This document shows positions 41,370 to 51,430 of a stretch of DNA of 64,000 bases, piece after piece (position 1 is the stretch's first letter; the number at the start of each line of letters is the position of its first letter). The position numbers and the translations under genes were made by a program. Where the stretch lies: the NCBI RefSeq assembly GCF_018138145.1, contig NZ_CP073104.1, positions 4,221,001 through 4,285,000 of the forward strand. Reading direction: 5' to 3'. A model generated the notes under the pieces. It worked only from the letters and a program-made list of their open reading frames with translations. It did not search any database and was not told the origin of the DNA. Source of the DNA: Pseudomonas sp. SCA2728.1_7. Its GTDB lineage: Bacteria > Pseudomonadota > Gammaproteobacteria > Pseudomonadales > Pseudomonadaceae.

Positions 41370-42374
41370 TCAGAGCAACTCACCACACAAATCCAGTTCG
41401 ATCAGCCGACGCACTTCCGCGGTTTCCAGCCCCGCACCGAGCAACCCGTGCAACTTGCCGAATGCCGCCTCGCGAGTCATGCCTCCGCCGGACAGCACGC
41501 CAACGCCGCGCAGTCGGCTGCCAGCCTCGTAAACATCCAGCTCAACGCCACCCTCATGGCATTGCGTCACAGCAACCACGACTACGCCGTTGTCCCGCGC
41601 ACGGCCAAGGCTTGCCAGAAACTCAGGGTTGTCGCTCGGCCCTGTACCGCTGCCGTAGCACTCCAGCACCAGACCTTGAATGCCGCTGTCGAGGAGGCCG
41701 TCGAGCACTTCAGCGCTGATGCCCGGGAACAGTGGCAACACCGCAACCTTGGCCAGTTGCTTCGGCTGGTTGTAGTTCAACGACACTGGAATCGAAGGAG
41801 CTTTGACACCGCCGCCCTGACGCTCCAGACGCTTGAACGGATGACGGCCAAAACTGCGCACTTTCGCGCAACGGGTCGGCGCCAGCAGTTCGCCGTGGAA
41901 GTACAGATGCACGCCCGGCGCCAGACCTTGGCCGAGGGCAACCAGTGCGCCGCCGAGGTTTTCCCAGGCATCGCTGTCGGTAACACCGGCCGGCAGCATC
42001 GAACCGGTGAAGCAAACCCGCGCATGCAGGCCGAGCAACTGGAAACTCATCGCCGCCGCGCTATAGGCCAGCGTGTCGGTGCCGTGCAGGATCAGCACGC
42101 TGTCGCAACCCTGCACATCCACGGCATCGACCACCGCTTCACGCAGTTGCTGCCAGTAGGCCGGGGTCATGTTGGCGCTGTCGATCAGAGGCGACATTTC
42201 CCGGAACTGCCACTGCGGCACGACGAGTTCAGGCTGGCTGTGCAGGTAGTCGCGCATCCGCGCTTCGAAACCGGACGCCGGGGCCAGGCCATTGGCGCTG
42301 GCCTGCATACCGATGGTGCCACCGGTGTAGAGCACCATGACGTGCTGGGCGGCGGGGTAGGTCGACGAATTCAT
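41370..42374 (-). CDS. ansA: Type I asparaginase
   Basis: Hydrolyses L-asparagine to aspartate and ammonia. The 334-residue protein has the two threonines of the family: VLYTGGTIGMQASANGL at the N-terminus and LILHGTDTLAYSAAAMSF. No signal peptide is seen, so it is probably the cytosolic type I form. It lies downstream of the symporter and aspartase genes on the same strand (each separated by a REP or other repeat), so the three together could take up and convert asparagine to aspartate and then to fumarate. Confidence 0.92.
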   Translation of the reverse strand: MNSSTYPAAQHVMVLYTGGTIGMQASANGLAPASGFEARMRDYLHSQPELVVPQWQFREMSPLIDSANMTPAYWQQLREAVVDAVDVQGCDSVLILHGTDTLAYSAAAMSFQLLGLHARVCFTGSMLPAGVTDSDAWENLGGALVALGQGLAPGVHLYFHGELLAPTRCAKVRSFGRHPFKRLERQGGGVKAPSIPVSLNYNQPKQLAKVAVLPLFPGISAEVLDGLLDSGIQGLVLECYGSGTGPSDNPEFLASLGRARDNGVVVVAVTQCHEGGVELDVYEAGSRLRGVGVLSGGGMTREAAFGKLHGLLGAGLETAEVRRLIELDLCGELL

Positions 42375-42401
42375 GGGGATTCTCCGAAAGGATGAGGTCC
42401 T

Positions 42402-42491
42402 TGTAGGAGTGAGCCTGCTCGCGATGGCGGTTCATCATTCAACATTGATGTTGGTTGAAAGACCGCTACCGCGAGCAGGCTCGCTCCTACA
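42402..42491. repeat. REP doublet (REPIN-like), family A
   Basis: TGTAGGAGTGAGCCTGCTCG CGATGGCGG ... CCGCGAGCAGGCTCGCTCCT ACA. Lies between ansA and the symporter gene. The left end is the TGTAGGAGTGAG subtype, the right end TGTAGGAGCGAG. Confidence 0.9.
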
Positions 42492-42546
42492 AGTTATTGC
42501 ACCACAATAACTGACGGGCGCAGGGGATGCGCCCGTCATTCACCTG

Positions 42547-43995
42547 TCAGCGTTGCGCTGCAGGTACGCCTTGCGGCTCGGCTTCGGTCTTGCCGGCAGC
42601 GACAGACGGATTGGTCGGCCAGGCTTTCAGGTCGAGGTCCAGATCGGCAAATTTGCTCGAGTCGAACACTGGCTGCTTGACGCCGGCGCGGCGCTGCCCG
42701 TCGTAGTCGCGCATCACACGCATGCCGACCTTGAACAGCATGGCCAGGGCCACCAGGTTGACGAAGGCCAGGCAGGTCATGGTGATGTCGGCGAAGGCGA
42801 ACACGGTCGACAGGTCCTGCATCGAACCCCAGACCACCAGCGCCAGCACCAGGCCGCGGAAAATCATCAGCGCGGCGCGGTTGCGGGTGAGGAACTGCAG
42901 GCTGTTTTCGCCCAGGTAGTAGTTGTAGAGGATGCAGGTGAAGACGAACAGTGACAGCGCGACGCTGACGAACATGCGACCCCAGTCACCGACCACAGCG
43001 GCCAGCGAGTTCTGGGTCAGGACGATGCCGTCACCTTCGAAGCCCGGGGTGTAGAAGCCCGACAGCAGGATCAGCAGCGCGGTGCAGGTGCAGATCACGA
43101 AAGTGTCGAGGAACACGCTGAAAGCCTGAACCACGCCCTGAGCGCCCGGGTGCTTCACGGCGGCCACGGCGGCGACGTTCGGCGCACTGCCGAGGCCCGC
43201 TTCGTTGGCGAACACGCCACGCTTCACGCCCATGACGATGGCGCTGCCGAGCAGGCCGCCAAAGGCCGGGTCGAGGCCGAAGGCGCTCTTGAAGATGGTT
43301 TCCAGCATGGCTGGCACGTGTTCGATCTGAGTACCGATCACGTACAGGGTCACGCCGATATAGGCCAGGGTCTTGATCGGCACCAGCAGGTCGGACACCG
43401 AGGCGATGCGCTTGATGCCGCCGAGGAAGGTGATGGCTAGCAGCACTGCTAGGACGATACCGGTGTGTTGTGGGTTGAATTCAAAGGCGTTCTGCAGCGA
43501 GTGGGTCACGGTGTAGGACTGCAGGCCAATGAAGGCGAAGCCGTAGGTGACCAGCAGCAGGACCGAGAACACCACAGCCATACCTTTGAGCTTAAGGCCG
43601 TGCTGGATGTAGTAGGCCGGGCCGCCACGGTACAAGCCGTCGCCATCGGCGCGCTTGTAGACTTGGGCCAGGGTACATTCAAAGAAGCTGCTGGACATGC
43701 CGACCAGTGCGGTTACCCACATCCAGAACACCGCACCTGGACCACCCAGGGTCACAGCAATGCCGACACCGGCGATGTTGCCTGCACCGACACGGCCGGC
43801 AAGGCTGAGCATCAGGGCCTGGAACGAGCTGAGTTGCCCGGCGCTGCCCTTGAGGCTGTCGCGGAACACCGCGAACATGTGGAAGAAGTGACGCAATTGA
43901 ACGAAACGCGAGCGAATCGTGAAGTAGCTACCGAGCCCGACAATGAGCACGATCAGTACTTTCCCTGAGAGGAAGTCGTTAATGACTTCGAGCAT
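42547..43995 (-). CDS. Alanine/glycine:sodium symporter (AGCS family)
   Basis: A 482-residue inner-membrane protein of the AGCS family with about ten to eleven membrane helices. Typical blocks are SLAGRVGAGNIAGVGIAVTL and GGPGAVFWMWVTALVGMSSS in the substrate site, ANEAGLGSAPNVAAVAAVKH and the C-terminal VALAMLFKVGMRVM. Co-transports small neutral amino acids such as alanine or glycine with Na+. Its position between ansA and aspA suggests amino acid nitrogen use. The 530-bp space upstream holds its promoter, a REP doublet and the aspA terminator. Confidence 0.92.
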   Translation of the reverse strand: MLEVINDFLSGKVLIVLIVGLGSYFTIRSRFVQLRHFFHMFAVFRDSLKGSAGQLSSFQALMLSLAGRVGAGNIAGVGIAVTLGGPGAVFWMWVTALVGMSSSFFECTLAQVYKRADGDGLYRGGPAYYIQHGLKLKGMAVVFSVLLLVTYGFAFIGLQSYTVTHSLQNAFEFNPQHTGIVLAVLLAITFLGGIKRIASVSDLLVPIKTLAYIGVTLYVIGTQIEHVPAMLETIFKSAFGLDPAFGGLLGSAIVMGVKRGVFANEAGLGSAPNVAAVAAVKHPGAQGVVQAFSVFLDTFVICTCTALLILLSGFYTPGFEGDGIVLTQNSLAAVVGDWGRMFVSVALSLFVFTCILYNYYLGENSLQFLTRNRAALMIFRGLVLALVVWGSMQDLSTVFAFADITMTCLAFVNLVALAMLFKVGMRVMRDYDGQRRAGVKQPVFDSSKFADLDLDLKAWPTNPSVAAGKTEAEPQGVPAAQR

Positions 43996-44297
43996 GGATT
44001 TTTCCTCGCTGTTTATTGTGTAAGCAAATACTGGATGGAAGAAACATCGTGTTACACCGGTGTGCGCGCGGCACGACGGGTGAGGCGAAGGTTTCGTCCG
44101 GTTCCATTTCGCGGGTTTGTTATTAGTTCGGGTTTCGCATGGGTTATGGCCTCGTTACCGACGACCGCTCACGCGAAGAGGGGCGGCACTATACCGATCA
44201 GTGACGCGCCCGTCTGCACGGTAGTGGTGCAAGCGACGAAACGAGGCTTTGAAACACCCGGCGTTACCGGCGCCGGGCTTGTGCAGGAACTGCTCTG
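43996..44297. other. Intergenic region upstream of the symporter gene
   Basis: About 300 bp without a convincing gene. Only two weak short palindromes (GCGTTACCGGCGCCGGG near 44262 and short arms around GCGACGAAACGAGG) are seen. The agcS promoter must lie here; I cannot assign its elements. Confidence 0.5.
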
Positions 44298-44386
44298 TGT
44301 GGGAGCGAGCCTGCTCGCGAAAGCGGCATTGCAGACACATCGTTTTTGAATGTGCCGCCGTCTTCGCGAGCAGGCTCGCTCCCACA
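44298..44386. repeat. REP doublet (REPIN-like), family A
   Basis: TGTGGGAGCGAGCCTGCTCG CGAAAGCGG ... TTCGCGAGCAGGCTCGCTCC CACA, a clean doublet between the symporter and aspA terminator. Confidence 0.9.
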
Positions 44387-44427
44387 TTGTTCAGTCCCCA
44401 GACATACGGGTCTCAGGGTCAGAAAGT

Positions 44428-44463
44428 TAAAAAAAAGGGCTTGGGGACTAAATCCCCAAGCCC
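44428..44463 (-). terminator. Rho-independent terminator of aspA
   Basis: Perfect 11-bp stem GGGCTTGGGGA / TCCCCAAGCCC with a 5-nt loop; on the minus strand it is followed by eight T residues. 64 bp downstream of the aspA stop. Confidence 0.92.
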
Positions 44464-44526
44464 TCAAAAGGTGAGAGGTGTCTAGTCCCTCGACCTGGTG
44501 AGCGGTGCTGCAAGTAACGCGTCGGT

Positions 44527-45951
<1,425 letters not shown>

Positions 45952-46131
45952 GATAGAAATCATCTCGATATGGACCCGGTCTGTGCCGGAACGCTGCGAA
46001 TGCTAGGCTTGTAGGAAATTTTGGGCCAATGCTGTTCAGCACTGCCCTATGCACATTCGGCATAATGCCCGTGTGACGCCGCGTGCGCGGCAGACGTGTG
46101 ACCTGTTTTGGTGCGTGTCCGGGAGGACGTG

Positions 46132-47040
46132 ATGAATCTGGAAAGCAAATGGCTCGAGGACTTCAGTGCTCTGGCCGCCACCCGCAGCTTCTCGCAAGCG
46201 GCCGAACGGCGCTTCGTGACCCAGCCGGCGTTCAGTCGGCGGATCCGCAGTCTCGAGGCGGCGCTGGGGCTGACCCTGGTCAATCGCTCGCGCACACCGA
46301 TCGAACTGACGGCAGCGGGGCAATTGTTTCTGGTGACCGCGCGCACGGTGGTTGAACAGCTCGGTGAAGTGCTGCGCCATCTGCATCATCTGGAGGGCGG
46401 GCAGGGCGAAGTGATGCAGGTTGCCGCGGCTCACTCGCTGGCGCTGGGTTTCTTCCCGCGCTGGATTGCACAACTGCGTAATGAAGGCTTGAACATCGCC
46501 ACGCGCTTGGTCGCGACCAACGTCGGCGACGCGGTGCATGCATTGCGTGAAGGTGGCTGCGACTTGATGCTGGCGTTCTATGACCCGGACGCGGCGATGC
46601 AGATGGATCCGGAGATTTTCCCCTCGTTGCATTTGGGCCAGACCGAGATGCTGCCGGTGTGCGCGGCGGATGCTGATGGCAAGCCGTTGTTCGATCTGGA
46701 AGGGGAGGCGAGCGTGCCGTTGCTGGCCTATAGCGCCGGGGCGTTTCTTGGTCGCTCGGTGAATGGTTTGTTGCGTCAGCGGCAGCTGCGCTTCACCACT
46801 ATCTACGAAACCGCGATGGCTGACAGCCTGAAGAGCATGGCGCTGGAAGGGCTTGGAATTGCGTGGGTGCCGCAACTGAGCGTGCGTGCTGAACTGGCGC
46901 GTGGCGAACTGGTGGTCTGCGGCGGCCCGCAATGGCACGTGCCACTGGAGATTCGCCTGTATCGCTGCGCCTTGGTGCGTAAAGCCAACGTGCGCCTGCT
47001 GTGGCGCAAGCTCGAGGGCGGCGCTGCACAAGCTTCCTGA
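46132..47040 (+). CDS. LysR-type transcriptional regulator
   Basis: A 302-residue LysR protein: N-terminal helix-turn-helix (LEDFSALAATRSFSQAAERR, TQPAFSRRIRSLEAALG) and a C-terminal effector domain (about 90-295, HSLALGFFPRWIAQLRNEGL). It is similar in type to YhjX/HypT-like regulators. The ATG at 46132 follows GGGAGG. It is divergent from aspA across 180 bp and may therefore control aspA; I see no clear operator. Its stop is followed by a REP doublet. Confidence 0.88.
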   Translation: MNLESKWLEDFSALAATRSFSQAAERRFVTQPAFSRRIRSLEAALGLTLVNRSRTPIELTAAGQLFLVTARTVVEQLGEVLRHLHHLEGGQGEVMQVAAAHSLALGFFPRWIAQLRNEGLNIATRLVATNVGDAVHALREGGCDLMLAFYDPDAAMQMDPEIFPSLHLGQTEMLPVCAADADGKPLFDLEGEASVPLLAYSAGAFLGRSVNGLLRQRQLRFTTIYETAMADSLKSMALEGLGIAWVPQLSVRAELARGELVVCGGPQWHVPLEIRLYRCALVRKANVRLLWRKLEGGAAQAS

Positions 47041-47057
47041 CCTGAACAGAGATCCAA

Positions 47058-47146
47058 TGTAGGAGTGAGCCTGCTCGCGATAGCGTCAGCACATTCAGCG
47101 ACGATGTGACTGATACACCGCCATCGCGAGCAGGCTCACTCCTACA
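47058..47146. repeat. REP doublet (REPIN-like), family A
   Basis: TGTAGGAGTGAGCCTGCTCG CGATAGCG ... CCATCGCGAGCAGGCTCACT CCTACA. Both arms are of the TGTAGGAGTGAG subtype. Downstream of the LysR gene. Confidence 0.9.
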
Positions 47147-47251
47147 GGGGATTCGCGGTGTTCTGTCGCTGACCTTCAGGTCAATAAAACCGGGCATTTG
47201 CGGCAGATGACAGATGGTCGTGCGGGGGGCTGTTTATTGCTTTCTTTGCGG

Positions 47252-47335
47252 TATACTGCGCGGCCTTCGGCCGGCACGTCCGGCCATTTTTCGTACAATC
47301 AAGCCACGCAACCTGCGTGGCTTGTTGTTTTATGA
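47252..47335 (+). promoter_or_regulatory. purE leader with two terminator-like hairpins
   Basis: A -10-like TATACT at 47252-47257 precedes two hairpins: GGCCGG CACGT CCGGCC (47269-47285) followed by ATTTTT, and an 11-bp perfect stem CAAGCCACGCA ACC TGCGTGGCTTG (47300-47324) followed by TTGTTTTA. purE begins 48 bp later. Hairpins with T-rich tails between promoter and first gene suggest attenuation or a premature termination site. The -35 is unclear. Confidence 0.55.
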
Positions 47336-47372
47336 CGCGCCTGCGGGCGCTCCAGAGAGAAGAGGCGCGACG

Positions 47373-47864
47373 ATGAGTGCACTGGTTGGCGTGATCATGG
47401 GCTCCAAGTCCGATTGGTCCACCCTTAGCCACACCGCCGATATGCTGGAAAAGCTCGGCATCCCGTACGAGGTCAAAGTGGTCTCTGCCCACCGCACCCC
47501 GGATTTGCTGTTCCAGTACGCCGAAGAGGCTGAAAGCCGCGGCATCGAGGTGATTATCGCCGGTGCCGGTGGCGCAGCCCACTTGCCAGGCATGTGTGCG
47601 GCCAAGACCCACCTGCCGGTGCTGGGCGTGCCAGTGCAGTCGGCCATGCTCTCGGGCGTCGACTCGCTGCTGTCGATCGTGCAGATGCCAGCGGGCATTC
47701 CGGTCGCCACCCTCGCTATCGGCAAGGCTGGCGCGATCAACGCCGCGCTGCTCTCGGCGAGCATCCTCGGCGCCAAGCATCCACAGTTCCACGCGGTACT
47801 GAAAACCTTCCGTGCTGAGCAGACAGACAGCGTCCTGGACAATCCAGACCCACGTATTGCCTGA
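47373..47864 (+). CDS. purE: N5-carboxyaminoimidazole ribonucleotide mutase
   Basis: Converts N5-CAIR to CAIR in de novo purine synthesis. The 163-residue protein has [20 protein letters not shown] at the N-terminus, [25 protein letters not shown] and [20 protein letters not shown], all typical of class I PurE. The start at 47373 is chosen because it follows AGAGGCG and gives the usual length. It precedes purK by 10 bp. Leader hairpins upstream suggest attenuation. Confidence 0.96.
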   Translation: MSALVGVIMGSKSDWSTLSHTADMLEKLGIPYEVKVVSAHRTPDLLFQYAEEAESRGIEVIIAGAGGAAHLPGMCAAKTHLPVLGVPVQSAMLSGVDSLLSIVQMPAGIPVATLAIGKAGAINAALLSASILGAKHPQFHAVLKTFRAEQTDSVLDNPDPRIA

Positions 47865-47874
47865 GGTTGTTGAG

Positions 47875-48957
47875 ATGAAGATCGGTGTAATCGGTGGCGG
47901 CCAGTTGGGTCGCATGTTGGCCCTGGCGGGCACCCCGCTGGGCATGAACTTCGCTTTCCTCGACCCTGCGCCGGACGCTTGTGCCGCGGCGCTGGGCGAA
48001 CACCTGCGGGCCGATTACGGCGATCAGGATCATCTGCGCCAACTGGCCGATGAAGTCGATCTGGTGACCTTCGAGTTCGAAAGCGTCCCGGCTGAAACCG
48101 TGGCATTCCTCTCGCAGTTTGTACCGGTTTATCCGAGCGCCGAAGCCCTGCGCATCGCTCGCGACCGCTGGTTCGAAAAGAGCATGTTCAAGGACCTGGG
48201 CATTCCGACCCCGGCCTTCGCCGACATTCAATCGCAAGCCGATCTGGATGCCGCCGTCGCTTCGATCGGTCTGCCGGCCGTACTGAAAACCCGCACCCTG
48301 GGTTATGACGGCAAAGGTCAGAAAGTCCTGCGCAAGCCGGAAGACGTGGTCGGCACCTTCGCCGAACTGGGCAGTGTGTCCTGTCTGCTGGAAGGCTTTG
48401 TGCCGTTCACCGGCGAAGTCTCGCTGATCGCCGTGCGTGCTCGCGATGGCGAAACCAAGTTCTATCCGCTGGTACACAACACCCACGACAGCGGCATCCT
48501 CAAACTGTCGGTCGCCAGCACCGATCACCCGTTGCAGGCGTTGGCCGAAGATTACTCGAGCCGTGTGCTCAAGCAGCTCGACTATGTGGGTGTGATGGCG
48601 TTCGAGTTCTTTGAAGTCGACGGTGGCCTCAAGGCCAACGAAATCGCCCCGCGCGTGCACAACTCCGGGCATTGGACTACCGAAGGTGCCGAGTGCAGCC
48701 AGTTCGAAAACCACCTGCGCGCCGTTGCCGGCCTGCCGCTGGGTTCGACGGCCAAGGTCGGCGAGAGTGCGATGCTCAACTTCATCGGCGTTGTTCCACC
48801 GGTTGAGAAAGTCATCGCCATCGAAGATTGCCATCTGCATCACTACGGCAAAGCCTTCAAGGCCGGGCGCAAGGTCGGCCACGCCAACCTGCGTTGCGCC
48901 GACATGGCCACGCTGCAGGCGCAGATCGTCAAGGTCGAAGCGCTGATCGGCGAGTAA
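47875..48957 (+). CDS. purK: N5-carboxyaminoimidazole ribonucleotide synthase
   Basis: Uses ATP and bicarbonate to convert AIR to N5-CAIR, the step before PurE. The 360-residue ATP-grasp protein starts MKIGVIGGGQLGRMLALAG and has VTFEFESVPAETVAFL, KTRTLGYDGKGQKVL, EGFVPFTGEVSLIAVRA and APRVHNSGHWTTEGAECSQF. The ATG at 47875 lies 10 bp after the purE stop, so they form an operon. Confidence 0.97.
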   Translation: MKIGVIGGGQLGRMLALAGTPLGMNFAFLDPAPDACAAALGEHLRADYGDQDHLRQLADEVDLVTFEFESVPAETVAFLSQFVPVYPSAEALRIARDRWFEKSMFKDLGIPTPAFADIQSQADLDAAVASIGLPAVLKTRTLGYDGKGQKVLRKPEDVVGTFAELGSVSCLLEGFVPFTGEVSLIAVRARDGETKFYPLVHNTHDSGILKLSVASTDHPLQALAEDYSSRVLKQLDYVGVMAFEFFEVDGGLKANEIAPRVHNSGHWTTEGAECSQFENHLRAVAGLPLGSTAKVGESAMLNFIGVVPPVEKVIAIEDCHLHHYGKAFKAGRKVGHANLRCADMATLQAQIVKVEALIGE

Positions 48958-49067
48958 CGACAGTTTCATGTGGCAGCGGCGGAACCATTCAGGGGCCGCC
49001 GTTCTCTCATGGCAGGATGCCAAAGTCTGACTAGGCTTCGCATATCTACTACTGAGAGGGAATTGCC

Positions 49068-49313
49068 ATGGGAATTATCGGAACCATCTTTATCGGCTTG
49101 ATCGTCGGCCTGCTGGCGCGGTTCCTGAAACCGGGCGATGACAGCATGGGCTGGATCATGACCATCCTGCTCGGTATCGGCGGTTCGCTGGCAGCCACTT
49201 ACGGCGGCCAGGCCCTGGGCATCTATCACGCGGGCGAGGGCGCAGGCTTCATCGGCGCACTGGTCGGCGCGATCGTGTTGCTGGTGATCTACGGCCTGAT
49301 CAAAAAGAACTGA
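49068..49313 (+). CDS. GlsB/YeaQ/YmgE family small membrane protein
   Basis: An 81-residue protein with three hydrophobic segments (IGTIFIGLIVGLLARFL, MGWIMTILLGIGGSLAATYG, AGFIGALVGAIVLLVIYGLI) and Gly-rich packing, characteristic of the transglycosylase-associated (YeaQ/YmgE) family, often induced by envelope or general stress. AGAGGGAA precedes the ATG. Followed by an inverted repeat. Confidence 0.9.
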   Translation: MGIIGTIFIGLIVGLLARFLKPGDDSMGWIMTILLGIGGSLAATYGGQALGIYHAGEGAGFIGALVGAIVLLVIYGLIKKN

Positions 49314-49326
49314 TCCAAAGCGACAA

Positions 49327-49357
49327 AGCCCTCTCTGCCAACGTGGCCGGGAGGGCT
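49327..49357 (+). terminator. Probable terminator after the YeaQ-type gene
   Basis: Arms AGCCCTC / GAGGGCT with a GC-rich loop, 14 bp after the stop, but without a strong T-run, so function is uncertain. Confidence 0.5.
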
Positions 49358-49406
49358 AGAATGCTCGGCGATTCAATGTTCCTTCCTTTCTATACCGAGC
49401 ACCTTC

Positions 49407-49943
49407 ATGCGCCGTCTTCTGTTGACTCTCCTTTTCCTGGGCAGCGGTTTGGCCCACGCCGGCGAACTGCCGGAAACCGACTGGCTCGAACTGATGCCCA
49501 AGTCGGATCAAAAGGCCCTCGAGGCCATGCCTGAAATCGACCACAACTCCCCGGAAGCCACCGGCACCTTCACCGAGAAGGGCGGGATGAAGCAGGCCAA
49601 AGGTCTGCCGGCGGTGATGTATTCGACCAAAACCGTGGCGTCGATGAACGACAAGCACATCCGCATCGGTGGTTATCCGGTGCCGCTGGAGTCCGACGCC
49701 AAGGGCCGCAGCACGCTGTTCTTCCTCGTGCCGTACCCGGGCGCTTGCATCCACGTGCCGCCACCGCCGCCGAATCAACTGGTGCTGGTGCGGTATCCGA
49801 AAGGTTTGAAACTGGACGATATCTACACGCCGCTGTGGGTGACCGGCACGCTGAAGGTCGAAAAGGTCAGCAATGATCTGGCTGACGCGGCGTATGCGCT
49901 GGAAGCGGACAAGGTGCGGGTGGTGCAGGAGTCCGATCTCTAA
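49407..49943 (+). CDS. DUF3299 exported protein
   Basis: A 178-residue protein with a signal peptide (MRRLLLTLLFLGSGLAHA) and the conserved DUF3299 core: IRIGGYPVPLESDAKGRSTL, FFLVPYPGACIHVPPPPPNQ and YTPLWVTGTLKVEK. Predicted periplasmic or lipid-exposed. Function unknown in the family. Preceded by a 93-bp space, followed by a REP doublet. Confidence 0.87.
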   Translation: MRRLLLTLLFLGSGLAHAGELPETDWLELMPKSDQKALEAMPEIDHNSPEATGTFTEKGGMKQAKGLPAVMYSTKTVASMNDKHIRIGGYPVPLESDAKGRSTLFFLVPYPGACIHVPPPPPNQLVLVRYPKGLKLDDIYTPLWVTGTLKVEKVSNDLADAAYALEADKVRVVQESDL

Positions 49944-49961
49944 CAGTCACCACAAAACTAC

Positions 49962-50049
49962 TGTAGGAGTGAGCCTGCTCGCGATAGCGTCGTGTCAGCC
50001 AATTTAATGGATCTGACAAACCGCTATCGCGAGCAGGCTCACTCCTACA
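49962..50049. repeat. REP doublet (REPIN-like), family A
   Basis: TGTAGGAGTGAGCCTGCTCG CGATAGCG ... CGCTATCGCGAGCAGGCTCA CTCCTACA. Both arms are the TGTAGGAGTGAG subtype and pair over the full unit. It separates converging genes. Confidence 0.9.
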
Positions 50050-50067
50050 TTTGGTTTTGCGGTGCTG

Positions 50068-50967
50068 TTAGAGCGGCTTGCTGACGACACTCACGCCCAT
50101 GGTATGGCTCGCACCCGCCGCCAGCGTAACCACGTCATCCATCACATTCGCCGTCTCGATGCACAACATGCGCTGCCAACCATCGTTATCCATGTCGGCC
50201 AGCGCTGCAGCTCGGTCAATCCACGGGTTCCAGATCACCGCCGTGCGTGAACCGGTAGCCGTCAGCACAATGCGTCTTTCCCAGGTCGGGTCGACAATGC
50301 TCAACTGCGGCGGAGCGTCGAGGTAGATGCGGTCGGTTTCGCCGGCAAAATGCAGATCGCCTTGCTGACTGTTGGTTTTCCAGTCATCCAGCGTCTCGAT
50401 GTAATTCAAACCATCGACACCGTCGACCTGCACATTGCGCACATCACTGACCGCGAAATACGTGTGCAGCGCCTGACTCAGGCTGACGCTGTCACTGCCA
50501 CGGTTGTGGCTGGTCAGGCTGAAGCTCAGTTGCTCGGACAAATGCAGGGTCAGGGTCAGATCGACTTCGTGCGGCCAGCCCGGCAGGCCACCGTCAGGGT
50601 AGGGCAGCTTGAACTCGACCTTGACACCGTCAGCCTCTGATTCGATGCCGCCCAACTCCCAATCCATCGCCCGCACCAGACCGTGCGCGGGTGCCGGTTG
50701 CTCACCGGTGTACATGGCCTGCACGCTCTGCGGGTTGCGCTCGAACTTGCCGAACCACGGCCAGCACACCGGCACGCCGGCGCGAATGCTTTTGCCCGTC
50801 TTGAAGTCGGCCTTGTCGTTGAGCCAGATGATCGGCGGTTGCCCATCGATCTGATAACTGAGGATGTGCGCGCCTTGCTGGGCCACCAGCACTTCGGCCT
50901 GACCGTGGCGGATGCGCCAGCAGTTCAGTTCATCCAGTTTCACCGCTTCAACGTTGGGCGTGTTCAT
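50068..50967 (-). CDS. D-hexose-6-phosphate mutarotase (YeaD-like)
   Basis: Interconverts alpha and beta anomers of glucose 6-phosphate or related hexose phosphates. The 299-residue galactose-mutarotase-like beta-sandwich has GAHILSYQIDGQPPIIWLN, GVPVCWPWFGKF, the AHGLVRAMDWEL block with the catalytic His, LSQALHTYFAVSDV and the C-terminal MLCIETANV. Cytosolic; no signal peptide. It converges on the DUF3299 gene. Confidence 0.9.
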   Translation of the reverse strand: MNTPNVEAVKLDELNCWRIRHGQAEVLVAQQGAHILSYQIDGQPPIIWLNDKADFKTGKSIRAGVPVCWPWFGKFERNPQSVQAMYTGEQPAPAHGLVRAMDWELGGIESEADGVKVEFKLPYPDGGLPGWPHEVDLTLTLHLSEQLSFSLTSHNRGSDSVSLSQALHTYFAVSDVRNVQVDGVDGLNYIETLDDWKTNSQQGDLHFAGETDRIYLDAPPQLSIVDPTWERRIVLTATGSRTAVIWNPWIDRAAALADMDNDGWQRMLCIETANVMDDVVTLAAGASHTMGVSVVSKPL

Positions 50968-51025
50968 GGGACAGCTCTCGATCAGACACTTGGGACGATT
51001 ATCGACCGTAAAACGGCCGCGAGGT

Positions 51026-51430
51026 TTAACGCGCGCGTGGTGGAACCGAGCGAGTGCGGCCGCTGCCGTCGATGGCGACGAAGACGAAGACCGCTTCGGT
51101 CACTTTACGCCACTCGCTGGACAGCGGGTCGTCGCTCCACACTTCGACCATCATCTGGATCGAGCTGCGGCCGATTTCCAGGGTCTGGGTATAGAAGGAC
51201 AATTGTGCGCCGACAGCCACTGGCACGAGGAACGCCATGCGATCGATGGCAACCGTGGCGACGCGACCGCCAGCGACACGGCTGGCCATTGCGGTGCCGG
51301 CCAAATCCATCTGCGCTACCAGCCAGCCGCCGAAAATATCGCCAAAGCCATTGGTTTCGCGTGGAAGTGCGGTGATTTGCAGGGCCAGGTCGCCTTGCGG
51401 GATCGGATCTTCTTGTTCGAGCTCTATCAT
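51026..51430 (-). CDS. Acyl-CoA thioesterase, YciA-like
   Basis: A 134-residue single hot-dog thioesterase: FGDIFGGWLVAQMDLAGTAM holds the catalytic Asp and RMAFLVPVAVGAQLSFYTQT the second conserved strand; KVTEAVFVFVAID is typical of YciA. Shorter than and separate from the thioesterase at 6454-6936. It acts on acyl-CoAs. Its ATG overlaps the stop of an unassigned 103-codon frame (51427-51738) by 4 bp, which might mean translational coupling or might be chance. Confidence 0.87.
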   Translation of the reverse strand: MIELEQEDPIPQGDLALQITALPRETNGFGDIFGGWLVAQMDLAGTAMASRVAGGRVATVAIDRMAFLVPVAVGAQLSFYTQTLEIGRSSIQMMVEVWSDDPLSSEWRKVTEAVFVFVAIDGSGRTRSVPPRAR

